DNA from: Microbulbifer sp. MI-G
Lineage (GTDB): Bacteria > Pseudomonadota > Gammaproteobacteria > Pseudomonadales > Cellvibrionaceae
Assembly (NCBI RefSeq): GCF_030440425.1
Contig: NZ_CP098023.1
Coordinates: 1,725,501-1,789,500 of the forward strand
Length of the DNA: 64,000 nucleotides
Reading direction: 5' to 3'
Shown here: piece after piece, positions 19,796-29,700 of the stretch
Position numbering within the stretch: position 1 is the first letter of the stretch
Layout: every line of letters begins with the position of its first letter
Notes under the pieces: generated by a model
Told to the model about the DNA's origin: nothing
What the model saw: the letters and a program-made list of their open reading frames with translations, nothing else
Databases searched by the model: none
Made by a program: the position numbers and the translations under genes

Positions 19796-20080
19796 ATGAA
19801 AATATTAGATAAATTTAATTGCAAAAAATGTAATAACAAACCTAGTTTTTTACAACTTATTGTATTGAGTTTTATCTCTAGAATTAAATGCAAAAAATGT
19901 GGCTTGAAAAACGTAATTCCACAATACTTTTCAGTATCAACGGCTGCGTTTGGTATAGGGCTATACCATATATTAAGAATTGAAACTAATTTAAATTTTA
20001 TTTCTTTGCTATCAATTGCCATGACAGCGGCTTTTTGTATGGTTTTGTTGTTTGGTAAATTGGTTGATCCAATCCAATAA
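19796..20080 (+). CDS. Small zinc-ribbon membrane protein, candidate immunity factor for the Rhs tip
   Basis: The 94-aa protein has two CxxC knuckles (CKKC at residues 8-11 and 32-35, spaced by about 20 residues around KPSFLQLIVLSF), typical of a zinc ribbon, then two hydrophobic segments (about 43-60 and 66-84) expected to cross the inner membrane. I recognise no named family. It starts 3 nt after the Rhs stop, so translation is coupled. In Rhs, CDI and other polymorphic-toxin loci this position normally holds the cognate immunity gene; the assignment is positional inference only. A membrane-bound immunity protein would fit a membrane-acting tip. A strong terminator ends the unit at 20103-20125. 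Confidence 0.75.
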   Translation: MKILDKFNCKKCNNKPSFLQLIVLSFISRIKCKKCGLKNVIPQYFSVSTAAFGIGLYHILRIETNLNFISLLSIAMTAAFCMVLLFGKLVDPIQ

Positions 20081-20102
20081 AAAGTTAACTTTAATTAAAT
20101 GC

Positions 20103-20125
20103 GCGGGCCTTTGTGGCCCGCTTTT
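20103..20125 (+). terminator. Intrinsic terminator after the Rhs/candidate immunity pair
   Basis: Perfect 7-bp stem GCGGGCC/GGCCCGC with a 5-nt loop, followed by TTTT, 23 bp after the stop codon of the 94-aa protein. It separates the intact pair from the decayed second copy. Confidence 0.85.
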
Positions 20126-20126
20126 G

Positions 20127-20440
20127 CTTGTGTGAAATAGAATATGAAGATATTAGATAAATTTAAATATAAAATGTGGCGCTAAACCTGGTTTTAAGCA
20201 GGTAATTATTCCCATTTTTCCTGGTAGGAATAATTGTGGAAATTGTGGAAATTGTGGAAATTGTGGGGGAGATAATTTTATCTATTGAATATGTCCCTTC
20301 ATTTATTTTTTTGGATTGGTTATATTTAAATTTATAGATCCATCTGCCTGGTTTGGAATAATAACTGTAGCGTGATTAGTGTTCTTTATTATTGGGTTGT
20401 TTGAAATTTCAATTGGAAATAACAATGGTTTAAGGAGCAC
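20127..20440 (+). pseudogene. Decayed second Rhs-tip end plus paralogous zinc-ribbon gene
   Basis: Positions 20127-20170 repeat, with few changes, the junction at 19779-19823: the last codons of the Rhs tip, TAG, and the start MKILDKF. After a one-base frame change near 20170, the frame reads CGAKPGFKQVIIPIFPGRNNCGNCG, which aligns with CNNKPSFLQLIVLSFISRIKCKKCG of the intact gene. A 9-bp repeat has multiplied the CGN codons. A stop, another frame change and a hydrophobic C-terminus (ICPFIYFFGLVIFKF, then LVFFIIGLFEIS after an internal TGA) follow. It is a broken, diverged homologue of the candidate immunity gene, attached to an orphan tip remnant only a few codons long. The 3' limit is approximate. 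Confidence 0.75.
20232..20267. repeat. 9-bp tandem repeat (AATTGTGGA), 4 copies
   Basis: Three perfect copies and a fourth with one change (AATTGTGGG). The unit is in frame and encodes Asn-Cys-Gly, so expansion lengthened a CxxC knuckle into CGNCGNCGNCG in the decayed immunity-like gene. Confidence 0.9.
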
Positions 20441-20480
20441 ACACCAAAGAGCTAGGTATGGTGCTATGCGCAGCCAGATA

Positions 20481-20942
20481 TTATTTTACTTCCAGCTGAT
20501 AGGTGGTGAAGTTGTCGCCATGCATATTGGTTTTATGCACACTTTTTGCAATTTTATCCAAGAATCTGTAGCCAGGGCGGGTATGCAGAAAATGTATGAA
20601 AACCTCTTTATGTCCCAGTTCTTTGGCCCACTTCATCATATCCTGAAACACTGCCTTGCCTAGTCCCCAGAATTGATCATCAATTACTATCGCAAGTTCA
20701 TACTTTTCATATTCCAATTGAATACCACACCAGCCAGCCAGGGTGCCTTCAAATACTATAGCTCTAATCCTGCAGCCTGGAATACTATCTACCGCAATTT
20801 TTGCATCCATCCAGGTATTCAGGGTATCCACTGTAAACAGTGGATGGTCAATCAAGTGTTTTCTTACCTTTGTTCTATTGAGCATTGATAAAAGATCACT
20901 TGGGTTGATTTCACTAAATTTCTGATATTTTACTGCTTTCAT
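20481..20942 (-). CDS. GNAT-family N-acetyltransferase
   Basis: The 153-aa protein has the GNAT layout: N-terminal strand-helix region, a central beta-strand (YELAIVIDDQFWGLGKAVFQDMMKWAKELG, about residues 82-111) resembling motif A, where the acetyl-CoA pyrophosphate loop sits (the usual Q/RxxGxG/A appears as FWGLGKA), then EVFIHFLHTRPGYRFLDKI. It likely transfers an acetyl group from CoA to an amine; the substrate is not predictable. AT-rich like its neighbours and probably part of the accessory cargo. It is transcribed toward the Rhs locus. Confidence 0.8.
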   Translation of the reverse strand: MKAVKYQKFSEINPSDLLSMLNRTKVRKHLIDHPLFTVDTLNTWMDAKIAVDSIPGCRIRAIVFEGTLAGWCGIQLEYEKYELAIVIDDQFWGLGKAVFQDMMKWAKELGHKEVFIHFLHTRPGYRFLDKIAKSVHKTNMHGDNFTTYQLEVK

Positions 20943-21051
20943 GACATTACTGAATTATGAATAATATTACCGATACGGAGCCTTTCTGACAACAATAAGA
21001 AGAATTGACTGCCTGAAAGTTCTATTTATAAGAAATTGAAGATTGCTATAA

Positions 21052-21513
21052 CTACAACCATCTACGTACACTGTTTTTGTACTTTATGAATTCTTGAGCA
21101 AAGATTTTCAGCAAAATTTTCTCTTCCGGTATAATTTGAAAAAGCGTTATATAGATTATAAATATTGGAACTAGTATTAAACTGTAAGCAGAATTTAAAA
21201 AAATTGAAAATCCTGTGAGAAAAAATACAAATCCCAAGTACATAGGGTTTCTTGTGTATCTGTATATTCCATTTGTAACAAGCATTGCAGATTTTTCAGG
21301 ATTCCTTGGGTCTACGGTAGTTTTTGCTGTTCTAAAGTGCATGACACCTGAAAGGGACATAAGTGCTGATAATACACTTATTAAAATAAATAAAATTAAC
21401 CTTGTATTGTATTCAAATCCAATTTCAGGTGAATATTGTCTCAATGCCAACATGCTCAAAATAAAGACTAGCACTAAGATAACGGGAGGAATTTTCAACT
21501 CAAGAAATTTCAT
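21052..21513 (-). CDS. Isoprenylcysteine carboxyl methyltransferase-like membrane methyltransferase
   Basis: The 153-aa protein has about four membrane spans (residues 9-27, 38-58, 97-115, 116-133). It carries the family signature LVTNGIYRYTRNPMYLGFVFF around residues 78-98 and a conserved EEKILLKIFAQEFIKYKNSVRRW C-terminus, as in ICMT/PEMT-like bacterial proteins that bind S-adenosylmethionine at the membrane. Actual substrates of the bacterial members are mostly unknown. The gene is AT-rich and stands alone, with 108 bp to the GNAT gene on the same strand. Confidence 0.85.
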   Translation of the reverse strand: MKFLELKIPPVILVLVFILSMLALRQYSPEIGFEYNTRLILFILISVLSALMSLSGVMHFRTAKTTVDPRNPEKSAMLVTNGIYRYTRNPMYLGFVFFLTGFSIFLNSAYSLILVPIFIIYITLFQIIPEEKILLKIFAQEFIKYKNSVRRWL

Positions 21514-21882
21514 CTTATTTCTATCTATATAGGTATAGAGAAAATTTAGTTGATCATAACTACTATTGGAGCATCCTGTGGCCAGATGACAACAGTTAGT
21601 ATATGTACTATGAACAGACTAATCAGCCCTGTTTTCATTGATCCTGATCATTTTAGAAGAAAATAGAGTTCCAATTGAGTGCCGCAAAAATTCGCAAGCG
21701 AGAACCAGGGTGGAAATTATATACCAATCAAACAGTTTCTTAGCTCACCAATTGTTAGAGTTTCTTTTATCCCAAACTACTGGAAAATACAGAATATAAG
21801 TCACTAATAATAAATAGAGAAAAATAAAAGTAGTGGAAATATTCCCATAAGTATATAGGTTCTTTACGGACCAAGGAGCATG

Positions 21883-22317
21883 TTAGTGCGCTACAGTTTT
21901 CACTCCCTCGCCACCTAGCCGTGTTGCAAAATACCCCATAATCAATCCAATAATGGCGCCTTCAAGTGTAAACCAAAAAGGGGAATGGAAGGTGTTGTTA
22001 TCGCCGAAGGCAGAAATTAGTACAGCCTGCATAGTATCAAATGCAAAAAAAGTAAGTACAAAATTCATCCAGGCGCCCAATAAAGGCGCCCTAAACCACC
22101 AAGGGAAAGGTAATTTTAATATGGGATGGTAGGTAAAGACTCCAAAAACCCCGATAATGGCTCCAAGAGTGGTATACCACAGTAAAATTCCCCACCTGAG
22201 CAGCCAGTCACTCTCTGGATAAAAGTAAGGTAAAAAGATAAATCCGACAAGCCCGAATACAAAGCCTATAATTTTGCCAACTGCCAAGCGTGTAATTAAT
22301 GATGGATTCTCGAACAT
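21883..22317 (-). CDS. Hypothetical four-helix membrane protein (144 aa)
   Basis: I do not recognise the family. Four hydrophobic segments are visible (about residues 13-31, 42-60, 77-96, 112-134), with a proline-rich short loop (YHPILKLPFPWWFRAPL) and a glycine-rich last helix (GAIIGLIMGYFATRLGGEG). The start is well supported by AGGAGAACA immediately upstream of the ATG. Likely an inner-membrane protein. Confidence 0.75.
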   Translation of the reverse strand: MFENPSLITRLAVGKIIGFVFGLVGFIFLPYFYPESDWLLRWGILLWYTTLGAIIGVFGVFTYHPILKLPFPWWFRAPLLGAWMNFVLTFFAFDTMQAVLISAFGDNNTFHSPFWFTLEGAIIGLIMGYFATRLGGEGVKTVAH

Positions 22318-22501
22318 AGATTGTTCTCCTGTAATGACACTTGGTACTTAGCAATATCAGCAAACATTGTACCCATAAAATCCGGGTGGTAATTAATACG
22401 CAGTGCCAGACAAGAATACCACATTTTCACACTTTGCTGGATACCTGGACTTGTCCTTATGTAGGTTCAGGTTGTTCAAGGGTATAGGCTTATACGGCTC
22501 T

Positions 22502-23026
22502 TCAACATATACTACAAGCCTGATCCCAGTAGTTCTTTCTCTTCGGTACCATTACCTCTCCGTTACTATTAACTTCTGCAGTGCAATCATTAGCTAAAAA
22601 GTTGGCCTTTGGTCCCGCTTCAGATAGCCTGAAAAGTTCATTCGTATCCATTTTTGACTCACTTGCCATAGCCTGGATAAGTGCATCAAGTGTATTTTCA
22701 TGGCTGCCCTTGGGCATGCTTGTATCAGAATAGGGAACGTTTTTTATGTGAGTGTCAGGTGCTGTCTGTAGCGCACAGGGTTCGATTTTTAGGTTGCTGG
22801 GATCACCGAGTTCAGAAAGCGTATTTCTAAAATTTTTCCTGAATAAATCTTCGGTTTCAATTCCCCGATGGGTCATTCCGACGCCGATTACTTCATTGTG
22901 CTGGTCGAGTACTTTAAAAACAAGTGCGCTGCAATATGTGAGATGTCCTGAATACAATTTACCGGCTTGACCTTTTTTAAGAATTTGTGTCATTCCCATT
23001 CCTACCATAATCCGTGGCATAAACAT
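22502..23026 (-). CDS. Hypothetical protein (174 aa)
   Basis: I do not recognise this protein. It is soluble-looking and without signal peptide. The N-terminal half (residues 1-90) is alternating strand/helix, including ALVFKVLDQHNEVIGVGMTHRGIETEDLF; the C-terminal half is more polar and ends in CSIC. Two cysteines near the end (C171, C174) and two internal ones could bind metal, but this is weak. The start is supported by GAAGGAG 6 nt upstream of ATG. It is followed by the membrane-protein gene at 22317, with about 180 bp between. Confidence 0.6.
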   Translation of the reverse strand: MFMPRIMVGMGMTQILKKGQAGKLYSGHLTYCSALVFKVLDQHNEVIGVGMTHRGIETEDLFRKNFRNTLSELGDPSNLKIEPCALQTAPDTHIKNVPYSDTSMPKGSHENTLDALIQAMASESKMDTNELFRLSEAGPKANFLANDCTAEVNSNGEVMVPKRKNYWDQACSIC

Positions 23027-23101
23027 TGTATACTCCTTCAGTATGTGTTTTGGATAGATTTCTAAAATGAGTGGTTAAAGAACATAGCTGGACTTGAATA
23101 T

Positions 23102-23467
23102 TCAGTTTTTTGGCTCCCATAATTCAATTGGATTGCCTTCCGGATCATAAAGTCTGGCAAATTTACCGTTGGGGTACGCCTGTGTATCTATGGTTACTTC
23201 GACACCTGCTCCGCGAAGCTGATCTACCATTTTACACAAATCATTTACGCGGAAATTAACCATCCAACTTTGTGCAGGATCGCCAAAGTAGGTTGTCGTA
23301 TTTTCAAATGGTGCAAATGCTGTCGGGCCTTCCTCCTGTATCCAGGGGGGATGGCTGTCTTCTGTTGGAACAGGGTTTACGCCTAAGTGTTGCTCGTACC
23401 ACTGCGCAAGTTTTTCTGGCTTTCTGGCACGGAAAAAAATACCACCAATCCCATTGACTTTCTCCAT
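23102..23467 (-). CDS. VOC-superfamily (glyoxalase-like) protein
   Basis: The 121-aa protein has the paired beta-alpha-beta-beta-beta modules of the vicinal oxygen chelate fold: GIGGIFFRARKPEKLAQWYEQHLG at the start and a second module from MVNFRVNDLCKMVDQLRGAGVEV, ending ARLYDPEGNPIELWEP, whose final Glu is a typical metal ligand. Members include glyoxalase I, fosfomycin-resistance proteins and dioxygenases; this single-domain form has no predictable substrate. Same strand and AT-rich composition as its neighbours. Confidence 0.85.
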   Translation of the reverse strand: MEKVNGIGGIFFRARKPEKLAQWYEQHLGVNPVPTEDSHPPWIQEEGPTAFAPFENTTTYFGDPAQSWMVNFRVNDLCKMVDQLRGAGVEVTIDTQAYPNGKFARLYDPEGNPIELWEPKN

Positions 23468-24066
23468 TTTGTTTCCTGCCTGATGAATAGGTAAAATTTT
23501 TATTTGCCAGTAAAACCAGCATTATGCCGGTTGTAAATTCAAAAGCAAACTGTTGTCAGTATCTGGAAATACTTGTATATTCAATAAATAATCTCTATTT
23601 GGTACTAACGTTTCATTTATAGAGTATGGCAATCCTATCTGATATCTCAGTTCTGGAAGAAAATAGGCAGTTTTTGAGAGGTTGTTACCATAGCATTTTC
23701 TACCTTAGGAAAATGCCACCAGCGCCTACGGCGCGCTGTAAGATGGTATACCGTTCAATTGCTATTGATCCTGACTACCATGTCGATAGTAGAGAACTTA
23801 GGGACTTTGCTATCCTGAGCTTGTTCCATTATATAAGGATCTGCTCAGGATATTCGATCTTACTATAAATGACGCCATATTCAACATGAGGGGTGTTGAT
23901 CAGCTGATCTCAAGTGCAGAGCTGCTGGCGGTAAATGGTAGGGGGGGCCAACGGTTGCCCTAATGATTGCCGGATTGATGGTTTGACAGGCTGTGCCCCA
24001 GATTTACCAACCTGGGGCTAAGCTGATATCCGCTCACACCAACCGGATTCCCATGAGGATCAAGGG
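23468..24066. other. Intergenic, nothing recognised
   Basis: The region between the VOC and metalloprotease genes has one 80-codon open frame (23626-23868, +) with no recognisable motif or Shine-Dalgarno. A short palindromic stretch (GCGCCTACGGCGCGC near 23720) could be a repetitive extragenic element, which one copy cannot establish. Confidence 0.4.
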
Positions 24067-24954
24067 TCAAAGACCCCGGAAAAAGCTGCTCTGCAATTGA
24101 GCGCGATTACTCTGGCCAGGGGTAAAGCGGAACATGCAAAAATCGTCGGAGAAATTCATATAGTTATTAATCGGATCTAACCCTTCAAATCCAGGTCCTT
24201 GGCAGGAATCCAGCCCCACCGGGCAACCAAAGGCCGGTGAAGCTTCTGCCGGTGTGTCATCAACGAAATCCCCAGGACTGCTGCAGCCACCTTCAAAGGT
24301 ATGGTAAAGACCAACCCAGTGACCCACCTCATGAATCATGACATCGCCTTCATTATAAGGCGCCGCGCTACCACCCGGGAGGGCTTCGGTTAATACTACA
24401 ACACCGTCGTTGACCGGGTTGGAGTCATATTCGCTGGGAAAGGTTGCCCAGCCTAAAAAATCCTCTCCAAGATTGGCTACGTAAATGTTTAGGTCAGCAG
24501 CTCCACCTGCACGCAGTGTCGATTTCATTTCAAACTCGGCAAAGGTATCCGGCGTCACTGTATACCAACTGTCGTTTGCTGTGGTAGTGACCGATGCCAG
24601 ATTAAAAACAAATGGTGTTCCAGAAAAACCCGTGTTTAGCACGTTGATTTGATCGTTGATTTCAAAAATGGATACACCGCCGTTGCCACTGCTATCGGTG
24701 ATAACATGAAAATGGACGTTAACATTCGCTTCCGTTTTCTGGGAATTCAGAACAGTATTCAATACGCCATTCATACTTTGGAAATAGCTTTCCTGTAAAG
24801 CAGCTTGCTGTACACTGGGTTGTTTGGTGCCACAACGTAGTAACTTCTGCTTATCCATTGAAGGTTCAATGGCAAAAATATCCGGAGAGCTGATAGAAAA
24901 ATGAGCGAACAGTAAAATATAAAATACCGTGGATTTACTCAATGGCATATTCAT
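24067..24954 (-). CDS. Secreted zinc metalloprotease, M43 (pappalysin/cytophagalysin) family
   Basis: The 295-aa precursor has a signal peptide (about residues 1-28, FYILLFAHFSISSPDIFA) and the extended zinc motif HEVGHWVGLYH (His208, Glu209, His212, Gly215, His218), with the Met-turn NNYMNFSDD near 265. These are the hallmarks of M43 metzincins such as cytophagalysin and ulilysin. Paired cysteines (GGCSSPGDF, FGCPVGLDSCQG) also match the family. It should be a secreted endopeptidase. Length is typical for a single catalytic domain without sorting domains. A GAGGAC Shine-Dalgarno precedes the ATG. Confidence 0.92.
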   Translation of the reverse strand: MNMPLSKSTVFYILLFAHFSISSPDIFAIEPSMDKQKLLRCGTKQPSVQQAALQESYFQSMNGVLNTVLNSQKTEANVNVHFHVITDSSGNGGVSIFEINDQINVLNTGFSGTPFVFNLASVTTTANDSWYTVTPDTFAEFEMKSTLRAGGAADLNIYVANLGEDFLGWATFPSEYDSNPVNDGVVVLTEALPGGSAAPYNEGDVMIHEVGHWVGLYHTFEGGCSSPGDFVDDTPAEASPAFGCPVGLDSCQGPGFEGLDPINNYMNFSDDFCMFRFTPGQSNRAQLQSSFFRGL

Positions 24955-26779
24955 TGCAAAAGTCCTCTATCTTCAATTTGTATGTATTATTTCCTAAGGT
25001 ATTTAGATGACCGCTAGCGAACCCCCATTAAATTTGTGTTTATGGCACATGGTAATAATCGGAGGAGCATGGATAAAAGAAGCCACCAGGGGCGCCTGGA
25101 CTATAGCCGCTCTCCCGGTGGGCTCAAATTAAATTTGACAATAATGTATGATATATATCACAAAAAAATATCTCACGGTTATTTTCTATGCCAGGTGATA
25201 TAAATGGAGATGGATTTGACTTAGGGCGTTGCTTTTACTCTGATCGGTAGAAATATTTATGATATTTAATTTAAATCTTCAGAACATTAATTTCTTTACA
25301 ATTATGGATTATCATATACAGGCATTCAGTATATTTAATTTAAAAAGGAATTATATTTGATTCGTATAATATCCGATAAAGATTGATTCTTATTGGAATG
25401 GTAAAAAAGTAGAATGCCATTTTCCTTCAGATCGCATGAGACTTGAATAGCGATATGAGCGTACAGGGATGTGTTGATCGCGCAATTTGAAATAAGGGGA
25501 AACTTTCCTTCCCATCCTGTTTGGTATTTAAAACACACAAAGTTAGCAGATGTGGTAGGCAGAATATTTTGTGGAAATTTCCCCAATGGCATTGTGCGGT
25601 ATATAAAACTGCACCATCCGATATTGAGGTGTGCTATTCATAAATTTGAAGGCTGCTGTTTGGAGGTTAGTAGAAGTAATTCTAATATTTTATCAATATA
25701 GAGGTGCGGGAATCTGTGCTTTAGCTTTACTTGCATTAAACGTTATAGATAGGCGATAGATTTTGATTTGTATTTACAAAGTGTTTTCCTTATAGTGACT
25801 TTGCTACCTTTTTTGTATATTTTACAGTGTCAAAAAAACGGCCAGTAGTGTTTAACACGTGAGTCTCTTTGGGGCAGGTTTTGTTGGGGTACTACCCGCA
25901 AGTTATGGATCTCTAATTGTCAATTGTCGCTTAATATGGCGTCTCTATTATTCTCAGCCTTTCTGGGGTTGCAGGATCACAATGAACCCCAAAGTTAAAT
26001 AGTATGGCACTCATTGGTAAAAAAGCATTAATAAATTGCAAATAGTATTTTCCTGGCAATAGGGATTTTTGTGCCCCAATAATTGAAATAATTTATTTTT
26101 CAGTGTTTATAGCTTTTCACTTATTACGATCGTACCAGGTCTATCGTTTTCTTTTCCGGGATAGGTGTATTTTTCTGCCTACTTAATAAGGAAAATAGGT
26201 TTGTGGTAATCGCGCTATCAGCGGTGTAAGTAAATGCATACTCACTTATGCTGCTGTCATTTGCTGTTTGACCTACATAGTTTTTCTTTAAGAAAATATC
26301 CTGCTGTAAAAGTACCAGTCGTTTTCTCTGTTGTTGAAAATATCAGACTGCAAAGTCAATCCTTCCTGGCGTCTGTGAATACATAAAATCGCGAAAAATC
26401 AGCAGGTTCAATCCCCCCGATACTATTACTTTTGCGTCTTTCCTTGGGAAGAATCTCCCGCTCCCAGGCGCGTAACCGTACCGGGTTTTTACTGACGAGT
26501 GTACTGGAGCTGTGCGCAGCCTGTCTCGGGTGCCGGGTCTTCTTCCCGCCCGTGCCGGCAATACCCGGTGATACCAGCAGTGCCGGGTAAATGTGGCACA
26601 GGGAAGTGCTGCCGCCGGCTGCGGGTTGGTTGTCGCCGAAAAGCCGGCGAACCTGCGCAGTTGCGTCGGTATCGAAAGCGGTGGCAATCCAGCGGGTGAG
26701 GGAGCGCGGTTCGATTGTCGGGGTTGATAACCAAAAATAATCGATAACAGAGCAAGTACAGAGAGAAAGAGGAATCAAG
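24955..26779. other. Long AT-rich intergenic region upstream of a TonB receptor
   Basis: About 1.8 kb without a recognisable gene. The first 1.4 kb is AT-rich with many stops on all frames. The last 0.4 kb (about 26400-26770) is abruptly GC-rich and resembles the composition of the receptor gene; open frames there on the minus strand look like shadows. No STN-domain remnant is visible directly upstream of the receptor start. Confidence 0.5.
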
Positions 26780-29700
26780 ATGTTGGATTTTCGCAAGCCG
26801 CAAAAAAAGCGGATCGCACAGGCGATTCGCCAGGCGCAGCCAATCAATCATACCGCCCCCCTGTGGTGCAGCGCTGCGGTGGCCTGCCTGGCAATGACCG
26901 CCACGCCCGCCATCGCCCAGAGCGACGGAGAGGCCGATAGTAAAGCTATTGAAGAAATCACCGTTACCGCGCAGAAGATAGAAGAGAGCATCCAGGATGT
27001 GCCCATCGCTGTATCTGCCATTTCCGGCGACACCATGGGCGACCTGAAAGTAGAGCGCGGTGACGAACTGGTGCGCGCGGTGCCCAATGTGAATTTCTCC
27101 AAGGCCAACTTCAGTACCTACAATTTTGCCATTCGCGGAGTGGGTACCAAGGCTATCTCTGCCAGTACCGACCCGGCAGTGGCGGTGAGCTTCAACAATG
27201 CGCCCATGATCCGTAACCGTCTCTATGAGCAGGAATTTTTCGACGTACAGCGGGTGGAGGTGCTGCGCGGCCCGCAAGGTACCCTGTATGGCCGCAACGC
27301 CACCGCCGGGGTAGTGAATATGCTGCCGCAGATGCCGACGCCGGAGTTTGAATCGAATATCAAGGGAGAAGTGGGTAGTTATAATACGCGCCGTACCAGC
27401 GCTATGCTGAATGTGCCCCTGGGGGACACCCTGGCCATGCGTTTTTCCGGTGCCATGACAAAACGGGACGGCTATGACTACAACGCCTTTACCGATAATG
27501 ACGTCAATGACCGGGATCTTTACTCCACCCGCGTTATCTTACAGTGGGAGCCCAGTGAAGCCTTTAGTGCAAACCTGATCTGGCAACACTTCGAGGAGGA
27601 CGATAATCGCTCCCGCACCGGCAAGCAGCTCTGCAGCCGCGATCCGGGTCTGGATATGGTTGGCGATACCGAGGTCTCAGAACGCCTACGTCCGCAGTTC
27701 AGCCAGGGCTGTTTGCCTGGCTCCCTATATGATGAAGATGCCTATGGCGCTCCAAACGCCCGAAGCTTTGCTTTTACCCGGATTTTTGCCTTGGGTATAG
27801 GCGGAGATTTGGGTTGGACAGCAGCTCCGTCGGATGGTGGCGAGCCAGTTCCACTGTTCAAAACTGATATTGACCCCTATGGCAATGTTCAGCAATCCCG
27901 TGATTTACGGGAGATCAACACCAGCTACGATCCAGTGTTTCGCGCTGAAAATGATGTGGCGCAGTTGAATCTGGAGCTGGCCCTGGGGGATTCATTGCGG
28001 CTCTTTGCCCAATCAACCTATGCCAAGGATGACTACTATAGCTCCCAGGATTATAACCGTTATGTATCTGATGCGGTCTTTAATGATTCCGAGGGACTTT
28101 GGCGCTTAGCGGGAGAATGGGTTCAGAGCACAACTCCCGGAATCACGCCAGGAGGCATCTTTACCGACCCCCAGCTCGGCCCCTCAGACCGGATGCTGGC
28201 GGTGGATATCAGCCAGTCGGATAACAGCCAGTGGAGTCATGAACTGCGGTTGCAGTCCAGCTTTGATGGCCCGTTCAACTTCTCCCTGGGTGCCAACTAC
28301 CTGGATTTTGAATCCCAGGACGACTACTACGTCTTTAACAATGTCTTTTCCTATATCGCTTATGTAATTTATAGCCCTGAGCGAGATGAGGATGGTTTTA
28401 TTATCAAAGGCACCTGCGATGATGAGGAAACCGGTGAATGCATCTATGTTGACCCCAATCCTCTCGGGCAATTAAATGAAGAGGGGCACAACTATTTCCT
28501 TAGCCGCAACCTGGTCAAAACCCGTTCCAGTGCGCTTTTTGGTGAAACCTACTGGCAGATGACAGACGATGTCAAACTGACTGCCGGCCTGCGTTATACC
28601 GAGGACAAGAAAACCGCCACTCCCATCCCCAGCCAATTACTGCTGGGTACGCAGATAAATACCGTGACCGGTCCAAGGTCCGGAGCGTCTTCCGGCGGCA
28701 AGACGAGGCGTGGCTATCCCCAAGGGGAAGATATCGAACAGGAGTGGCAGGAGTATACCGGCCGGCTGGTACTGGACTGGCGTTCAGAGACCCCCTTTAC
28801 GGACGAGACGCTCTTCTATGTTTCCTTTGCCCATGGCTATAAAGGTGGCGGCAGCAACCCGCCACGGGTGGATATCGACACGGAGGTAGTCCAGTACCAG
28901 CCGCTGGCCAATACCTTTGACCCCGAATTTGTCAATGCCTTTGAGTTTGGGGCCAAAAATACCCTCTTGGATGGCAGCTTGAACCTGAACGTTACCGCCT
29001 TCTACTACGACTACAAAGATTACCAGGTCTCGCAAATTGTGGACCGGATTTCCTTTAACGAGAATTTCGATACCGAAACCTGGGGCCTGGAGCTGGAGAG
29101 CGCCTGGCAAATCACCCCCAACACCCGTATGGATATGAACCTGGGCTATTTAAAAACCCGTATCGCTGACGGTGAGGAATCCATTGATGTGATGAACCGC
29201 ACCCAGGGCAATGAGGACTGGGTAGTGGTACGCCCCGGTCTGCAGGTGCCCAGTAACTGTATTGCGCCGCGCTATCTGGTTGAGGATATCCTTAACTCCT
29301 TCTACCCAGATAAGGAATTGCCATTGGCACAAGTATGTGCTGGTTCAGAGAGATGGGGTACCTATACCTCTCCGGATTTTCAGAACCAAGACTCAAGATT
29401 CCCATGGAATCTGCTTTTGGGCTTGGGATATACTTATAATCCGCTCGAAGATGCTCCCAACGGCGGGCGTGGTTTTTCTGCCGACCTGAGCGGAAACGAG
29501 TTGCCCAATGCGCCGCGTTTTACCGCCAACCTGGGTCTGGAGCATGTAATCCAGGTAATGGATTGGGACCTGAAACTGCGTGCAGACTACTACCGCCAGG
29601 GAGAGAGTTATGCGCGGGTGTACAATACCGAGTATGACCGCCTGGAAGCCTGGAGCAACCTGAATGTATCGGCCACCTTTACCCAGCCGGAATGGGACCT

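Noticed and set aside
20481..23467. Integron cassette array
   Set aside because: The gene families fit, but I see no attC core sites or integrase gene in the window.
23700..23740. REP-type palindrome (GCGCCTACGGCGCGC)
   Set aside because: A single imperfect copy; repetition across the window could not be shown.
26381..26440. tRNA-like T-loop (GGTTCAATCC)
   Set aside because: The flanking bases do not form a T-stem, acceptor stem or anticodon arm.
26356..27277. Long minus-strand open frames opposite the TonB receptor start
   Set aside because: They are antisense to a clear receptor gene and have no protein-family features; high GC of the coding strand explains them.
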